This document shows positions 17,541 through 26,202 of a DNA stretch of 64,000 nucleotides, piece after piece. The DNA is taken from contig NZ_JAGGKT010000005.1 in the NCBI RefSeq assembly GCF_017873965.1, forward strand, positions 62,001 to 126,000. The letters run 5' to 3'. The stretch is from Ammoniphilus resinae. Lineage in GTDB: Bacteria; Bacillota; Bacilli; Aneurinibacillales; RAOX-1. Position numbers and translations under genes: made by a program. Under the pieces are notes generated by a model that did not search any database, was not told the origin of the DNA, and saw nothing but the letters and a program-made list of their open reading frames with translations. How positions within the stretch are numbered: position 1 is the stretch's first letter; every line of letters begins with the position of its first letter.

Positions 17541-18698
17541 ATGATTTTTATCATAATCAACATGATCTCGATTGGTTTTCAAACGATGATTTATATGACT
17601 CGGCCGATCATTTCCCTTTATGCCTCTGATTTAGGAGCAGGCACTTTAAACATTGGGCTGTTGACGGCGGCCTATTCTTTTCTCCCGCTTTTTTTGGCAA
17701 TTCACGCAGGAAAGGTCGCGGATAGGATTGGGGACCGCTTGCCGGTGCTGTTCGGTTCCCTTGGATTATTCATTGGACTAGCTTTTCCTTTTCTATTCGC
17801 TTCCTTGTGGGCTCTTTATCTATCACAAGCAATCATCGGAATCTCTTATATTTTCGTGAATATTTCCTTGCAAAATGTCCTGGGACATGCAACGACTCCG
17901 CAGACTCGGGACCATCATTTTGGGATTTTTTCAATGATGGTTGCTGTGGCCGGAGTGATTGGGCCGGTTATTGGCGGCTATATCAGTGAACACTTTTCCC
18001 ATCAGGCTGTGTTTATGGTAGCGATTATATTGGGACTTCTTCCTTTGTTGGTTGCTTTTCGTCTGCCTAACAGTCCACGTCAAAAGGTGGTAGCTGGGGG
18101 GAAATCTGAACAGGCAGCCGGCAGCGGTAGTAGCCCATTTACTCTATTAAAACTCCCGTTACTGCGGAGCGCCTTGATTTCTAGTGCATTGGTGCTCTAT
18201 TCGAGGGATATCTTTATCGCCTATTTTCCTTTATATGCCAGTCAGATGGGTGTCTCCACTTCGGCAATCGGATGGATTCTTGCCGTCCAAGGGATGGCGA
18301 TGGTCGCCGTGAGGTTTTTCCTGGGGCGGATCACAGAGTCGTTCGACAGAAACCAGATTTTGTTGACTTCCATCCTTATCGCAGGCGTTTCCTTCTTGGT
18401 GTTCCCTGTGACGAACCAGGTGTTTCTTTTTGGAGTATTGAGTGCTCTGATGGGGGCAGGACTCGGTTGTGGACAGCCGCTTTCGATGACAACCACCTAT
18501 AATGCATCTCCAGCGTCAAGGACCGGTGAGGTTCTTGGACTCAGGCTGGCTACCAACCGGCTTTCCCAGTTTATTGCCCCCATGTTCTTTGGATTGATTG
18601 GGTCCTGGGTCGGGCTCGTCTCAATTTTTTATCTGAGCGGCAGCTTTTTGATTGGCGGGGCATTTTTGTCTAGGACGAAACCTCAGAAGAATGACTAA
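17541..18698 (+). CDS. MFS transporter, 12-helix
   Basis: A 385-residue membrane permease of the major facilitator superfamily, with motif A as HAGKVADRIGDRLPVLFGS between helices 2 and 3 and a clear six-plus-six helix pattern around a basic loop near residue 195. Start chosen at ATG 17541 because AAAGGTG ends six bases upstream; an in-frame GTG at 17532 overlaps that RBS. It is divergent from the molybdenum hydroxylase operon with 175 bases between. It could therefore move the hydroxylase substrate or product, but this is inference; drug or sugar export is equally possible. Confidence 0.88.
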   Translation: MIFIIINMISIGFQTMIYMTRPIISLYASDLGAGTLNIGLLTAAYSFLPLFLAIHAGKVADRIGDRLPVLFGSLGLFIGLAFPFLFASLWALYLSQAIIGISYIFVNISLQNVLGHATTPQTRDHHFGIFSMMVAVAGVIGPVIGGYISEHFSHQAVFMVAIILGLLPLLVAFRLPNSPRQKVVAGGKSEQAAGSGSSPFTLLKLPLLRSALISSALVLYSRDIFIAYFPLYASQMGVSTSAIGWILAVQGMAMVAVRFFLGRITESFDRNQILLTSILIAGVSFLVFPVTNQVFLFGVLSALMGAGLGCGQPLSMTTTYNASPASRTGEVLGLRLATNRLSQFIAPMFFGLIGSWVGLVSIFYLSGSFLIGGAFLSRTKPQKND

Positions 18699-18766
18699 TT
18701 TTTGAGTCGATCTAAGGGGCCACTCTATGCGATTGCGACTCAACTGCGGTGAAAACAGGGTCGCAT

Positions 18767-18996
18767 GTCTGAATCAGGCCGGAATTCGGACTCAAATTCG
18801 GAAAAAAGGGGGCCGACTGTCTGAATCAGACCAGAATTCGGACTCAAATTCAGAAAAAAGGGGGCTGCCTGTCTGAATCAGGCCGGAATTCGGACTCAAA
18901 TTCGAAAAAAGAGGGGCTCCCTGTCTGAATCAGGCCGGAATTCGGACTCAAATTCGAAAAAAGAGGGGCTCCCTGTCTGAATCAGGCCGGAATTCG
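18767..18996. repeat. Tandem array, 52-bp period (array 1)
   Basis: Units start at 18767, 18819, 18871, 18923 and 18975, exactly 52 bases apart; the fifth is cut short. Units 3 and 4 are identical, units 1 and 2 differ at several sites. A decayed unit is visible before 18767 (near 18731, GATTGCGACTCAA). Each unit begins with GTCTGAAT, then a nine-base loop, then ATTCGGAC, an eight-pair hairpin, followed by an A-run and a G-rich block. It fills the gap between the convergent MFS and EamA genes. No reading frame, no spacer diversity, so not CRISPR. Confidence 0.95.
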
Positions 18997-19064
18997 TACT
19001 CCGCTTGCCTATTTGAACTAGTGGCCCGGTTCTAAAGCGAAAGGAAACCGAGCCATCAAATTCC

Positions 19065-19979
19065 TCATCCCATACTTTCCACCTTTTCTTCCCTTTTCCT
19101 TATAACACTAGGCTTCCGATTGATAAAATAGATGCTCATCACAATCATGACCAACCCAACCAAAAGAAACAATGATAATTCCTCTCCCAAAAAGAGAGTA
19201 CCCATCGTGATCGCCACAAGCGGAATTAAAAAAGTGTAAGATGATACTTTACTTGCCTCCCCCGAGCCGATCAAGAGGAAGAATACCCACCAGCCTGCAG
19301 CAATCACAAAGATTGAGATAAAAAGCAGTATGAACACAAAAGGCAACTGCCATGCAATATCTGCCCAGCTTTCCGCAAACGATCCGCTCCCTGTCAAAAG
19401 GATCCCACCAATAGTAAGCTGCAAAGCTACCAAACAAATGGGGTCCACACCCTCGCATGCTTTTTTCACATACACCGTTCCAATCGCCCAGCAAAGCGAA
19501 GTGCCTAGCGCCAACAGGATGCCCACCGCTGATATTTGCCCCGCAAGCCCATTAATACTTATCACAGCTACACCTGAAAATCCGAGGAATAAACCTAGGA
19601 TTTTCAGTGCGGTCATCGACTCGCCAAGCCAGATCGAAGAGAATATACCAACTAACACGGGCTGAAGGAAAACGATCACAGAAAACAACCCGGATGATAG
19701 ATAGTTTAGCCCGACTGTTTGAAGCCCATAAAACAAAGCGATATTAAAAACAGAAGCAATCAAATATTTATTCCAATTTTCGCGCCAACGTATTTGCTTC
19801 GATCGAAGCATTAAAAAAGGCAACAGGGCAACTCCGCCAAGCAGTGTTCTCAAACCTGCAAACAGCAAGGGTGGCGAGTAGGATAAAGCGATCTTGGCCA
19901 GCGGCCAATTTAACCCCCAAACGAAAACCAGAAAAGCAATAAAAAGGGCAGATCTGCCCTTTAATGTTTTTGTCTCCAT
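19065..19979 (-). CDS. EamA/DMT-family transporter
   Basis: A 304-residue, ten-helix membrane exporter with two EamA repeats; the second shows the typical FLIPLVAITMGTLFLGEELS segment. Start chosen at ATG 19979 because AGAGGGG lies just upstream; the longer frame would run into the metallo-hydrolase gene. Only eight bases separate it from that gene, so it is the last gene of the catabolic operon read from 25406. It is a paralogue of the truncated EamA gene at the left edge. In this position it may export a breakdown product or excess metabolite. Confidence 0.9.
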   Translation of the reverse strand: METKTLKGRSALFIAFLVFVWGLNWPLAKIALSYSPPLLFAGLRTLLGGVALLPFLMLRSKQIRWRENWNKYLIASVFNIALFYGLQTVGLNYLSSGLFSVIVFLQPVLVGIFSSIWLGESMTALKILGLFLGFSGVAVISINGLAGQISAVGILLALGTSLCWAIGTVYVKKACEGVDPICLVALQLTIGGILLTGSGSFAESWADIAWQLPFVFILLFISIFVIAAGWWVFFLLIGSGEASKVSSYTFLIPLVAITMGTLFLGEELSLFLLVGLVMIVMSIYFINRKPSVIRKREEKVESMG

Positions 19980-19987
19980 ATCCCCTC

Positions 19988-20773
19988 TTATTCGTGCAAC
20001 TGACGTCGATCTATTACGGATTTGCAGCAAGGACATTCCTCGGCTCCCGTAGTTGACGAAATTCCTAAATCGAAACCGGTAACCTCGCTAATTCCTGCCG
20101 GCAGTTGAATCCGTTCTTTAACAGAATGACAGGCAATGACCCCATCTTTTTCGATATGTAAAATACGGTCGTGACCGGGGATGACCCGCGTTACGCGATC
20201 CTTGATGTTTTCAATGGTCTGTTTGCTAACCTTCGTATCCCACGCCATTGGGACATTCCCTGTTTGAAGCTCGACGATATTTTTCACTGCATCGGAGGCA
20301 ATCAGAGTTGTCGGCATGCTTTCATCCTCGATCAGCAAAGACATCAACCCCGGCGTATGCCCAGGTGTATAGATTGACCTAATCCCTTCGGCAATCAACA
20401 TTTCCGATTCCATAAACTTCAATCGCCCGGTCTTCTCTAAATGAGAAAAATAGTATTCCGGAACCGCCCAATCCCCCGAACCGCCTGTTACATATTCCGC
20501 TTCTATCCTTGATAACAGATACGTAGCTTTGGGAAAAAGGTGGGCATTGATAATATGGTCATAGTGAAAATGGCTAAGAAAGACGGTATCTATTTCTTCC
20601 ATCTTTACATTGATTTGAGCTAATCGTTTGGGAATCTCCGGGGCATCACCGAAAGATCCCGTATCCACTAAAATTTTTTGTTTCCCGGTAGATATATAAA
20701 TCATACTGCTCCACCCTAGAAACCCGCGTTGAAGCTTTCCTGGGAACCCTTGAAAAAGAACTTTAATCTCCAT
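19988..20773 (-). CDS. Metallo-beta-lactamase-fold hydrolase, AHL-lactonase-like (paralogue 1)
   Basis: A 261-residue zinc hydrolase resembling the N-acyl-homoserine lactonase family. The metal motif HFHYDH is at residues 68-73 (His68, His70, Asp72, His73), with later ligands in YTPGHTPG and IASDAVK. No signal peptide, so cytosolic. The C-terminal ~25 residues add an unusual CPCC motif after a TGAEE stretch, perhaps an extra metal site. GGAGGAG RBS. It lies between the TRAP membrane genes and an EamA gene. Known relatives open lactone rings; the natural substrate here is not determined. Confidence 0.88.
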   Translation of the reverse strand: MEIKVLFQGFPGKLQRGFLGWSSMIYISTGKQKILVDTGSFGDAPEIPKRLAQINVKMEEIDTVFLSHFHYDHIINAHLFPKATYLLSRIEAEYVTGGSGDWAVPEYYFSHLEKTGRLKFMESEMLIAEGIRSIYTPGHTPGLMSLLIEDESMPTTLIASDAVKNIVELQTGNVPMAWDTKVSKQTIENIKDRVTRVIPGHDRILHIEKDGVIACHSVKERIQLPAGISEVTGFDLGISSTTGAEECPCCKSVIDRRQLHE

Positions 20774-20789
20774 CTGATCTCCTCCAACC

Positions 20790-22085
20790 TTATTTTATTG
20801 TGCTTGGCAGCCATAATGCTAAATCGGGGAAGGCAATTAATATAGCGACCATGACTAACATGATCAATACGTAAGGAATAACTCCTTTAACGACCTCACT
20901 AATTTTACTTTCGGGATCGATACTCTGAATGACAAATAAATTCAATCCCATCGGTGGTGTAATTTGCCCTAACTCGATAAGAATGACTAGAACAATTCCA
21001 AACCAGATCGGATCGTATCCTGCTTGAACAATCAAAGGAAAAATCAAAGGAATCGTCAACAGCATCATTGATGGTCCATCCATCACACAACCTAAAATAA
21101 TATAGATTAAGCAAACTACAAGGAGCAATCCTAGAGGTGAGAAGCCCATGTCGGCAACCCAGGTGGTCAATTCACGGTTAATTCCTGAACTAACGATGGC
21201 AAAGGAAAAGATTTGCGCACCAATCATAATAAAGACAATCATTGTCGTTGTTTTAATCGCATTTTTGGCGGCTAGGACGATTTTTTTTACGTTAAGATGA
21301 CCAAGATACCGTCCAATAATTAGCGAAAGAAAGGAGCCGACTGCGGCCGATTCGGTAGGAGTAATTTTCCCCGTATACAAGCTGCCAAGAATAATTACCA
21401 TGAGCGCAACTAGCGGCAGAATCCCTTTTAACGATTCTAGAAAAGAAATATCTGTGGAGAAATCGTCTTTGACCCTATTCTTTTTAATTAGCGTTACGGA
21501 GAGTGTGTACAGAATAAAAAGCAAGGTTAAAACTATTCCCGGGACAACCGCAGCAGAGAAAAGCCGAATAACAGATTCCTCTGTGATCGAGCCGTACAAA
21601 ATTAAAACAATACTAGGTGGAATTAAAATTCCTAGTGTACCACCCGAAGCAATCGATCCATAGATCAGTTCCTTACGGTACCCCCGCTTTTTCATTTCAG
21701 GAATAGCTGCTGAACCGATTCCTGCCGCCGTTGCTACACTAGACCCACTAATAGCAGAAAACAAACTGCTGGCAATGATATTAGAATGAAGCAGCCCGCC
21801 TGGAACAGGCTTTAACCATTTGGCAATGGAAGTATAAAATTTTGTGCTGATTCCACTGGCGAGAATGATTTCCCCCATGAACAAGAACAAGGGGATGGCT
21901 GTTAAAATAAAATCATTGGTTGTGTTCCAACTGATATTACTTATAGTTTTGACCATTTTGATTTGACCTGATAGTACAATTCCTAATAACCCTGTGATCC
22001 CGAGCGAGATAGCGATCCATACCCCTGGAATCAAAAAGGTAAACATAATAACGACCAAAACCACCAAAGACATGCCCCATTCCAT
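20790..22085 (-). CDS. dctM: TRAP transporter large permease
   Basis: A 431-residue DctM-type channel subunit with about 12 helices and the typical segments AIPLFLFMGEII, SSLFSAISGSSVATAAGIGS and IPPSIVLILYG. Its start overlaps the dctQ stop by one base (TAATG). It belongs to a complete TRAP system with the dctP and dctQ genes upstream, and therefore imports an organic acid or similar anion. It diverges well from the other DctM in this window, so the two probably take different substrates. Confidence 0.93.
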   Translation of the reverse strand: MEWGMSLVVLVVIMFTFLIPGVWIAISLGITGLLGIVLSGQIKMVKTISNISWNTTNDFILTAIPLFLFMGEIILASGISTKFYTSIAKWLKPVPGGLLHSNIIASSLFSAISGSSVATAAGIGSAAIPEMKKRGYRKELIYGSIASGGTLGILIPPSIVLILYGSITEESVIRLFSAAVVPGIVLTLLFILYTLSVTLIKKNRVKDDFSTDISFLESLKGILPLVALMVIILGSLYTGKITPTESAAVGSFLSLIIGRYLGHLNVKKIVLAAKNAIKTTTMIVFIMIGAQIFSFAIVSSGINRELTTWVADMGFSPLGLLLVVCLIYIILGCVMDGPSMMLLTIPLIFPLIVQAGYDPIWFGIVLVILIELGQITPPMGLNLFVIQSIDPESKISEVVKGVIPYVLIMLVMVAILIAFPDLALWLPSTIK

Positions 22086-22564
22086 TAAGCCTTACCCCCT
22101 ACCTTTTTTAAAATGACGAGCACTAAGTAGAGGCAAAAGCCAATGAGCCCGATCGACATAGATAACTGAGGAATATACAATAACGTTTGAATATAGGAGA
22201 ACGATTTGCTTTCTAATTGGTAGGATGAAATATTGAGTTTCACAATATAGTAGGTCAGTGTAGACGAGTAGATAAAGACAATAATTAAAAAGATCAGATC
22301 GATCGTTGACTTGAATTTCCCTGTATACTTTGAATAGAAAGCTTCTACTCTAACAAAACTTTCACTATCAAAAGAGTAGATTAATCCTAAAAAGACCATG
22401 GCAACCATTAAATAACCTGCCATCTCATCGACAACCAAGAAGGAAAACTGAAAAAATGTTCGCGCGGTAATCTCCACCATTACCATCAATACCATAAGAA
22501 ATAAGGCCGCAACTGAGAGCGTTATGGAGGCTGACTTTAACCGCTGGATCATGGAGTCTATCAA
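22085..22564 (-). CDS. dctQ: TRAP transporter small permease
   Basis: A 159-residue DctQ-type protein with four predicted helices and the family segment VVDEMAGYLMVAMVFLGLIY near residues 43-62. The start is TTG at 22564 with AGAGGTGAT six to ten bases upstream; ATG four codons in is the alternative. It lies between dctP and dctM of the same operon. A stable hairpin separates it from dctP. Confidence 0.9.
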   Translation of the reverse strand: MIDSMIQRLKSASITLSVAALFLMVLMVMVEITARTFFQFSFLVVDEMAGYLMVAMVFLGLIYSFDSESFVRVEAFYSKYTGKFKSTIDLIFLIIVFIYSSTLTYYIVKLNISSYQLESKSFSYIQTLLYIPQLSMSIGLIGFCLYLVLVILKKVGGKA

Positions 22565-22592
22565 TTTAAATCACCTCTAATCATCAAAGTGG

Positions 22593-22631
22593 AAGAGAAT
22601 GGAAACGGCTAGGTGCCGAAACCATTCTCTT
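22593..22631. promoter_or_regulatory. Intercistronic hairpin between dctP and dctQ
   Basis: A perfect ten-pair stem (AAGAGAATGG with CCATTCTCTT), a symmetric AAA/AAA internal loop, then CGGC/GCCG around TAGGT. On the coding (minus) strand no U-tract follows, so it is more likely an mRNA-stabilising structure that raises dctP over dctQM, as known for many binding-protein operons, than a full terminator. Confidence 0.75.
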
Positions 22632-22637
22632 ATTTTT

Positions 22638-23693
22638 TTATTTATTAAGCTTCTCTCTTACTTTTTGCAATGCTTCCTCAGCATCTGGGCCTTTTTCCTT
22701 GGCCCATTCCGTCCAATAAGGAATGGATTGGTTAATCATTTCTTTCACTTCATCTTGCGGAGCGTCTACAATTTTCATTCCTGCATCTGTCAGATGCTTT
22801 TTGCTTTGCTCTTCAATATCCTGCATTCTTTGTTTTACTTTTCCTTGATAGTCGTTAGATACTTCATCCAAAACAGCCCTTACATCGTCTGACAGTGAAT
22901 CATAAGCTTGTTGATTGACAATGACGTAAGAAGGTGGAGTCTGCAAGCCGATCATATAACCCCAGTCAAGAAAATCGTTCCACTTGGACCCTTCGATATT
23001 GAGAGCAGCGGTAATGACCGCGTCAGCCATTCCCCTTTGCACAGCGGCGGGAACTTCTGCAGTAACCAAGCTTACAGGTGAACCTCCAAGGCCTTCGGCA
23101 AAGACAGATTGCTCAGGGCTCTGGGAACGGATCTTTGTTCCTTTCATATCACCCAGCGAAGAAATGAGATCCCCTTTTCCCCATAGGTTTTGAGGCGGCC
23201 AAGGATAGTAATACAGCATTTTTGTACCGAATTTACTCAAATCTTTTTCAACATAGGGTTTAAGTACTTCCATCGTCTCATCGAGTTGATCAAAGTTTTC
23301 TACTAAATACGGCAGGTTAGGCAATGCACCGGCGCCCAGATCCCCAGCAATGAAGAAGGAAATTGGGTCTGACATTTGTACGCTATTATCACCTGTTACA
23401 CGGACAAATTCATCTACTTTATAAGGCAATTCTCCAGCAGGTCGAACCGTAATGTCCAACTTTCCATTCGTCTTTTTCCGAACCTCATCGGCAAAATCCG
23501 TTGCTAACACCCCCATCGGGTGTGTTAAACCAACAAAAATGGCAAAATCCCATTTAATCGATTCGGCATTATCACTTGAATTAGGCTTGTCACCATTACT
23601 TACATTTCCTGAAGTGGTCCCACCTCCACAGGCAGTCAATAGAACAAACATGAGAGACAGCACAAGTGTCATAGATCTCTTCATCAATTTCAT
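22638..23693 (-). CDS. dctP: TRAP transporter substrate-binding lipoprotein
   Basis: The extracytoplasmic binding protein, tethered as a lipoprotein: MKLMKRSMTLVLSLMFVLLT is followed by the lipobox LTAC with Cys22 as the lipid site, then a Ser/Asn-rich linker. The 351-residue protein has DctP-type segments (GDLISSLGDMKGTKIRSQ near the ligand-binding hinge). Start at 23693 is chosen because AAGGGGG lies eight bases upstream; an upstream frame extension overlaps the phosphotriesterase gene. It captures the substrate for the DctQM pair downstream. Confidence 0.92.
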   Translation of the reverse strand: MKLMKRSMTLVLSLMFVLLTACGGGTTSGNVSNGDKPNSSDNAESIKWDFAIFVGLTHPMGVLATDFADEVRKKTNGKLDITVRPAGELPYKVDEFVRVTGDNSVQMSDPISFFIAGDLGAGALPNLPYLVENFDQLDETMEVLKPYVEKDLSKFGTKMLYYYPWPPQNLWGKGDLISSLGDMKGTKIRSQSPEQSVFAEGLGGSPVSLVTAEVPAAVQRGMADAVITAALNIEGSKWNDFLDWGYMIGLQTPPSYVIVNQQAYDSLSDDVRAVLDEVSNDYQGKVKQRMQDIEEQSKKHLTDAGMKIVDAPQDEVKEMINQSIPYWTEWAKEKGPDAEEALQKVREKLNK

Positions 23694-23712
23694 AATCATT
23701 ACCCCCTTTTTA

Positions 23713-24651
23713 TTAGCTGAAATAGCGTTTTGGATTGTCACTTAAGATCGTGTTTATTTGCTCCATGGTTACCCCCTTTTCTCGTAAACTTGGAATCACC
23801 CCGTTAAAAATATAGAGAGGGTTCCAGTTTTTAATGGAGTCCTTGGGGAAAGGCATTCTTCCCATATAATGACAGACAGAGTCACAAGAGATCATGAGTT
23901 GGTTGCTATACCCCATGTGAATCAGACCTGTCAACGTTCCTATTCTCATTTCGTCCTTGGCAAAAAAGTTATTTCCAAACCGATCAAAGCCAACATAAGC
24001 CCCTTTTTCCATAATCCCCACATGATAGCTTAGGTCGTGGTTGGCACAGCAATGACCAATCAAACATTTATCGGATGCTACACCGAATTGATTAAATAAG
24101 CGAACTTGTTCAAGCCCCATCGTCCCTTTTTCCGTATGGGTTATGATCGATAATCCCGACTGCGCGGCTGCCATACTAGCAGCTGTTAAACATTTCTCTT
24201 CGTAATCGGTGATTACGTTATAGCCTGTTGCTGCTTTAATAATTCCTGGGCGAATCCCGGTTTCCCCAATGCCATCCTCGACTTCTTTTAGATAGATTTC
24301 TAAAATTTGCTCTGTAGAAAGACGGCGAATGGCCAGTAAATTCCCTCTTTCCTCCAGATCAAACCCTGTCGAACAAACGATATAGACGCCCGACAGTTGC
24401 GAGACTTCCGCCATAAATTCCGGATCCCTGCCAAGTTCCATTGGACAGGGGTCAACAATACAGTTAACACCGTGACTTTTTAATTCACTTAATAGGTCAA
24501 CTGCCCTTTTTAACACTTCTTCCTTTATGTATTTCGGAGAGAATGGATCGAGGTGCCATCCAGCATAACCAATTTTCAGATGTTCGTGCATCAAAACATA
24601 TTTGAGTTGGGAGATCTCTATCTCTCCCGTAACCGTTCTAATTTTTTTCAT
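23713..24651 (-). CDS. Phosphotriesterase-family metal hydrolase (probable lactonase or related)
   Basis: An amidohydrolase-superfamily TIM barrel of 312 residues. All binuclear-metal ligands can be seen: His22 and His24 (MHEHL), the likely carboxylated Lys139 (GIIKAATGY), His172 (SIITHTE), His200 (LIGHC) and Asp257 (SCDSV). Most natural members hydrolyse lactones; organophosphate activity is secondary. Start at 24651 rather than the ATG two codons earlier, which touches the GAGGGGG RBS. It lies between a GntR regulator and a TRAP system, so it probably acts on the imported compound. Confidence 0.9.
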   Translation of the reverse strand: MKKIRTVTGEIEISQLKYVLMHEHLKIGYAGWHLDPFSPKYIKEEVLKRAVDLLSELKSHGVNCIVDPCPMELGRDPEFMAEVSQLSGVYIVCSTGFDLEERGNLLAIRRLSTEQILEIYLKEVEDGIGETGIRPGIIKAATGYNVITDYEEKCLTAASMAAAQSGLSIITHTEKGTMGLEQVRLFNQFGVASDKCLIGHCCANHDLSYHVGIMEKGAYVGFDRFGNNFFAKDEMRIGTLTGLIHMGYSNQLMISCDSVCHYMGRMPFPKDSIKNWNPLYIFNGVIPSLREKGVTMEQINTILSDNPKRYFS

Positions 24652-24689
24652 CCTCATCCCCCTCGGCTAAGATCTGATTTCATCCTCTT

Positions 24690-25406
24690 TCATTCCCAAT
24701 GACTATCCATGTTCCAGGTTCGCCACTCGTTGTTTTGCAAGTGCTTTCTCATCGATTGTCTGGCTTTTCTGCTATCTCTTTCTTCAATGGCCTGGATGAT
24801 TGCTGCATGCTCTTCCACCCCCTCCATGGAACGACCGGGAATTTCCATGGATTTTAACTTACTTTGTTTAATCCCCTCTTTAAGAACACTGGAGATTGAA
24901 TTAAAAAGTTTGATGAAAATGGCATTTGATGTGGAGAGAAAAAGGAGTTTATGAAATTCGAAATCTTCATCAATCCCGACGGCGCCCTTTTTAACAGCTG
25001 ATAACAAAGCTTCATTGCTTTTCTTTAGATTGGTTAAATCCTCCGCGGTAGCACTCTGAGCTGCTAATGAGGCCGCCTCCACTTCCAATCCCCTCCGTAA
25101 AGCAAAAACATCCATTAAGTTCAAATCATTTATAAGAAGCATAGACAATATGGGAGTAATCACTATGCTGCTCGGCGGGTTGCAAATAATTGCACCTATG
25201 CCGGGTTTACTTTGGACCAGTCCACTTGTCTTCAAGACACGCAAGGCCTCTCGGACAACACTCTTACTTACAGAAAAGTAGTTTGCTAACTCTGATTCCG
25301 ATGGAAGTCTGTCTCCCGGCTTTAAATTGTTTTCTTTAATCAATCTCTCAATTTCTTTGATCACCTGATCTGTGTACGTGTTCCCGCCAATCTTGTTTGG
25401 TTTCAT
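24690..25406 (-). CDS. GntR/FadR-family transcriptional regulator
   Basis: A 238-residue repressor-type protein. Residues 12-75 form the GntR winged helix (LKPGDRLPSESELANYFSVS and SVVREALRVLKTSGLV), followed by an all-helical FCD effector domain with its metal/ligand histidines (EDFEFHKLLF near residue 145). GAGGAA RBS. It is the first gene of the operon that runs through to 19065, and most likely autoregulates it in response to the imported acid or lactone product. The AT-rich upstream region 25410-25590 should hold its operator. Confidence 0.92.
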   Translation of the reverse strand: MKPNKIGGNTYTDQVIKEIERLIKENNLKPGDRLPSESELANYFSVSKSVVREALRVLKTSGLVQSKPGIGAIICNPPSSIVITPILSMLLINDLNLMDVFALRRGLEVEAASLAAQSATAEDLTNLKKSNEALLSAVKKGAVGIDEDFEFHKLLFLSTSNAIFIKLFNSISSVLKEGIKQSKLKSMEIPGRSMEGVEEHAAIIQAIEERDSRKARQSMRKHLQNNEWRTWNMDSHWE

Positions 25407-25637
25407 TTTGTATTCCTCGTCTATTTAGTAATCACTCGCTTTTTCAGTTTTTTTGATTTTAAGCATTTTCGTTTTTCATAACATCTGATGACTTGTATTA
25501 ATTATATAAACATTGTGTAAATATAGTCAACATCGTTAATTAAAATACTTATATTATTTTGTAGATTCTAACTTAATGGTGATAAAAAGGTGAACCTTAA
25601 GGTATCAGACGTTCGAATTCGGCTTAATACAAATAAA

Positions 25638-25671
25638 GGGCCTCCACCAACTATACAGTTGGTAGAAGCCC
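25638..25671. terminator. Bidirectional-looking hairpin terminator
   Basis: GGGC..CACCAAC, a six-base loop, GTTGGT..GCCC. On the minus strand it follows the stop of the 111-residue gene and is trailed by CTTTATTT. Confidence 0.65.
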
Positions 25672-25693
25672 TTCCTATTTTTTCATATTCTTC

Positions 25694-26029
25694 CTATGTC
25701 TTTGTAATAAAAGTAAAAGCTACTGAGCGAGCGAAACTAGTGGGGTTGAATAGCACAATGATCCAGTCGCGGTCATTCTGGGAGTAACTGCTGACTGGGG
25801 TGGCGACAAATTGGGTGTTATTCGCGATCCACCATCCACCGCTAATGGTTTTTTGGCTTCCGCCAAAGAAGGTGAAGGTGTAAAATTGGTTGGCGCCTAT
25901 AGTACGGAAAAAAACATAACGGAAGAATCCACCGCCTAAATCTTGCTTGATTTTGGCATCCTTTGCCGAGACAGAAACCTTTTTGTGTTTAACGCCTGCT
26001 TTTAAACCTTTCAATGCTCTTTTTTTCAT
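25694..26029 (-). CDS. Small protein of unknown function, aromatic-rich
   Basis: A 111-residue protein with no recognised domain. The first 30 residues are strongly basic (MKKRALKGLKAGVKHKKVSV); the rest is rich in Phe, Tyr, Trp, Gly and Thr with alternating hydrophobic residues, suggesting a small beta-rich fold. No membrane helix or signal peptide. A strong AGGAGGG lies six bases from the ATG and a hairpin terminator follows the stop, so it is a real monocistronic gene. Function unknown; spore or surface association is possible but not shown. Confidence 0.75.
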   Translation of the reverse strand: MKKRALKGLKAGVKHKKVSVSAKDAKIKQDLGGGFFRYVFFRTIGANQFYTFTFFGGSQKTISGGWWIANNTQFVATPVSSYSQNDRDWIIVLFNPTSFARSVAFTFITKT

Positions 26030-26202
26030 ATTTATCCCTCCTGTCTACCCATAGTAAATGCAAGAGGGTCGTGGGTCGTATAGGTTTCTATTCTGGTTGA
26101 TTTGTTGATTTTTTAGGAATTCTCCCCTGATTTTGGAGAAATGGAATCCTTCGATTCATTCGCATGATTTGACGCCTCCACCTTTGTTCCGTTCTGCCCT
26201 AG

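Noticed and set aside
19005-19065. Imperfect stem GGCCCGGTT/AACCGAGCC as terminator of the EamA gene
   Set aside because: One mismatch, a 14-base loop and no T-run on the coding strand.
25590-25787. Plus-strand ORF of 65 codons
   Set aside because: Runs through the terminator hairpin and the 3' end of the opposite-strand gene; no RBS.
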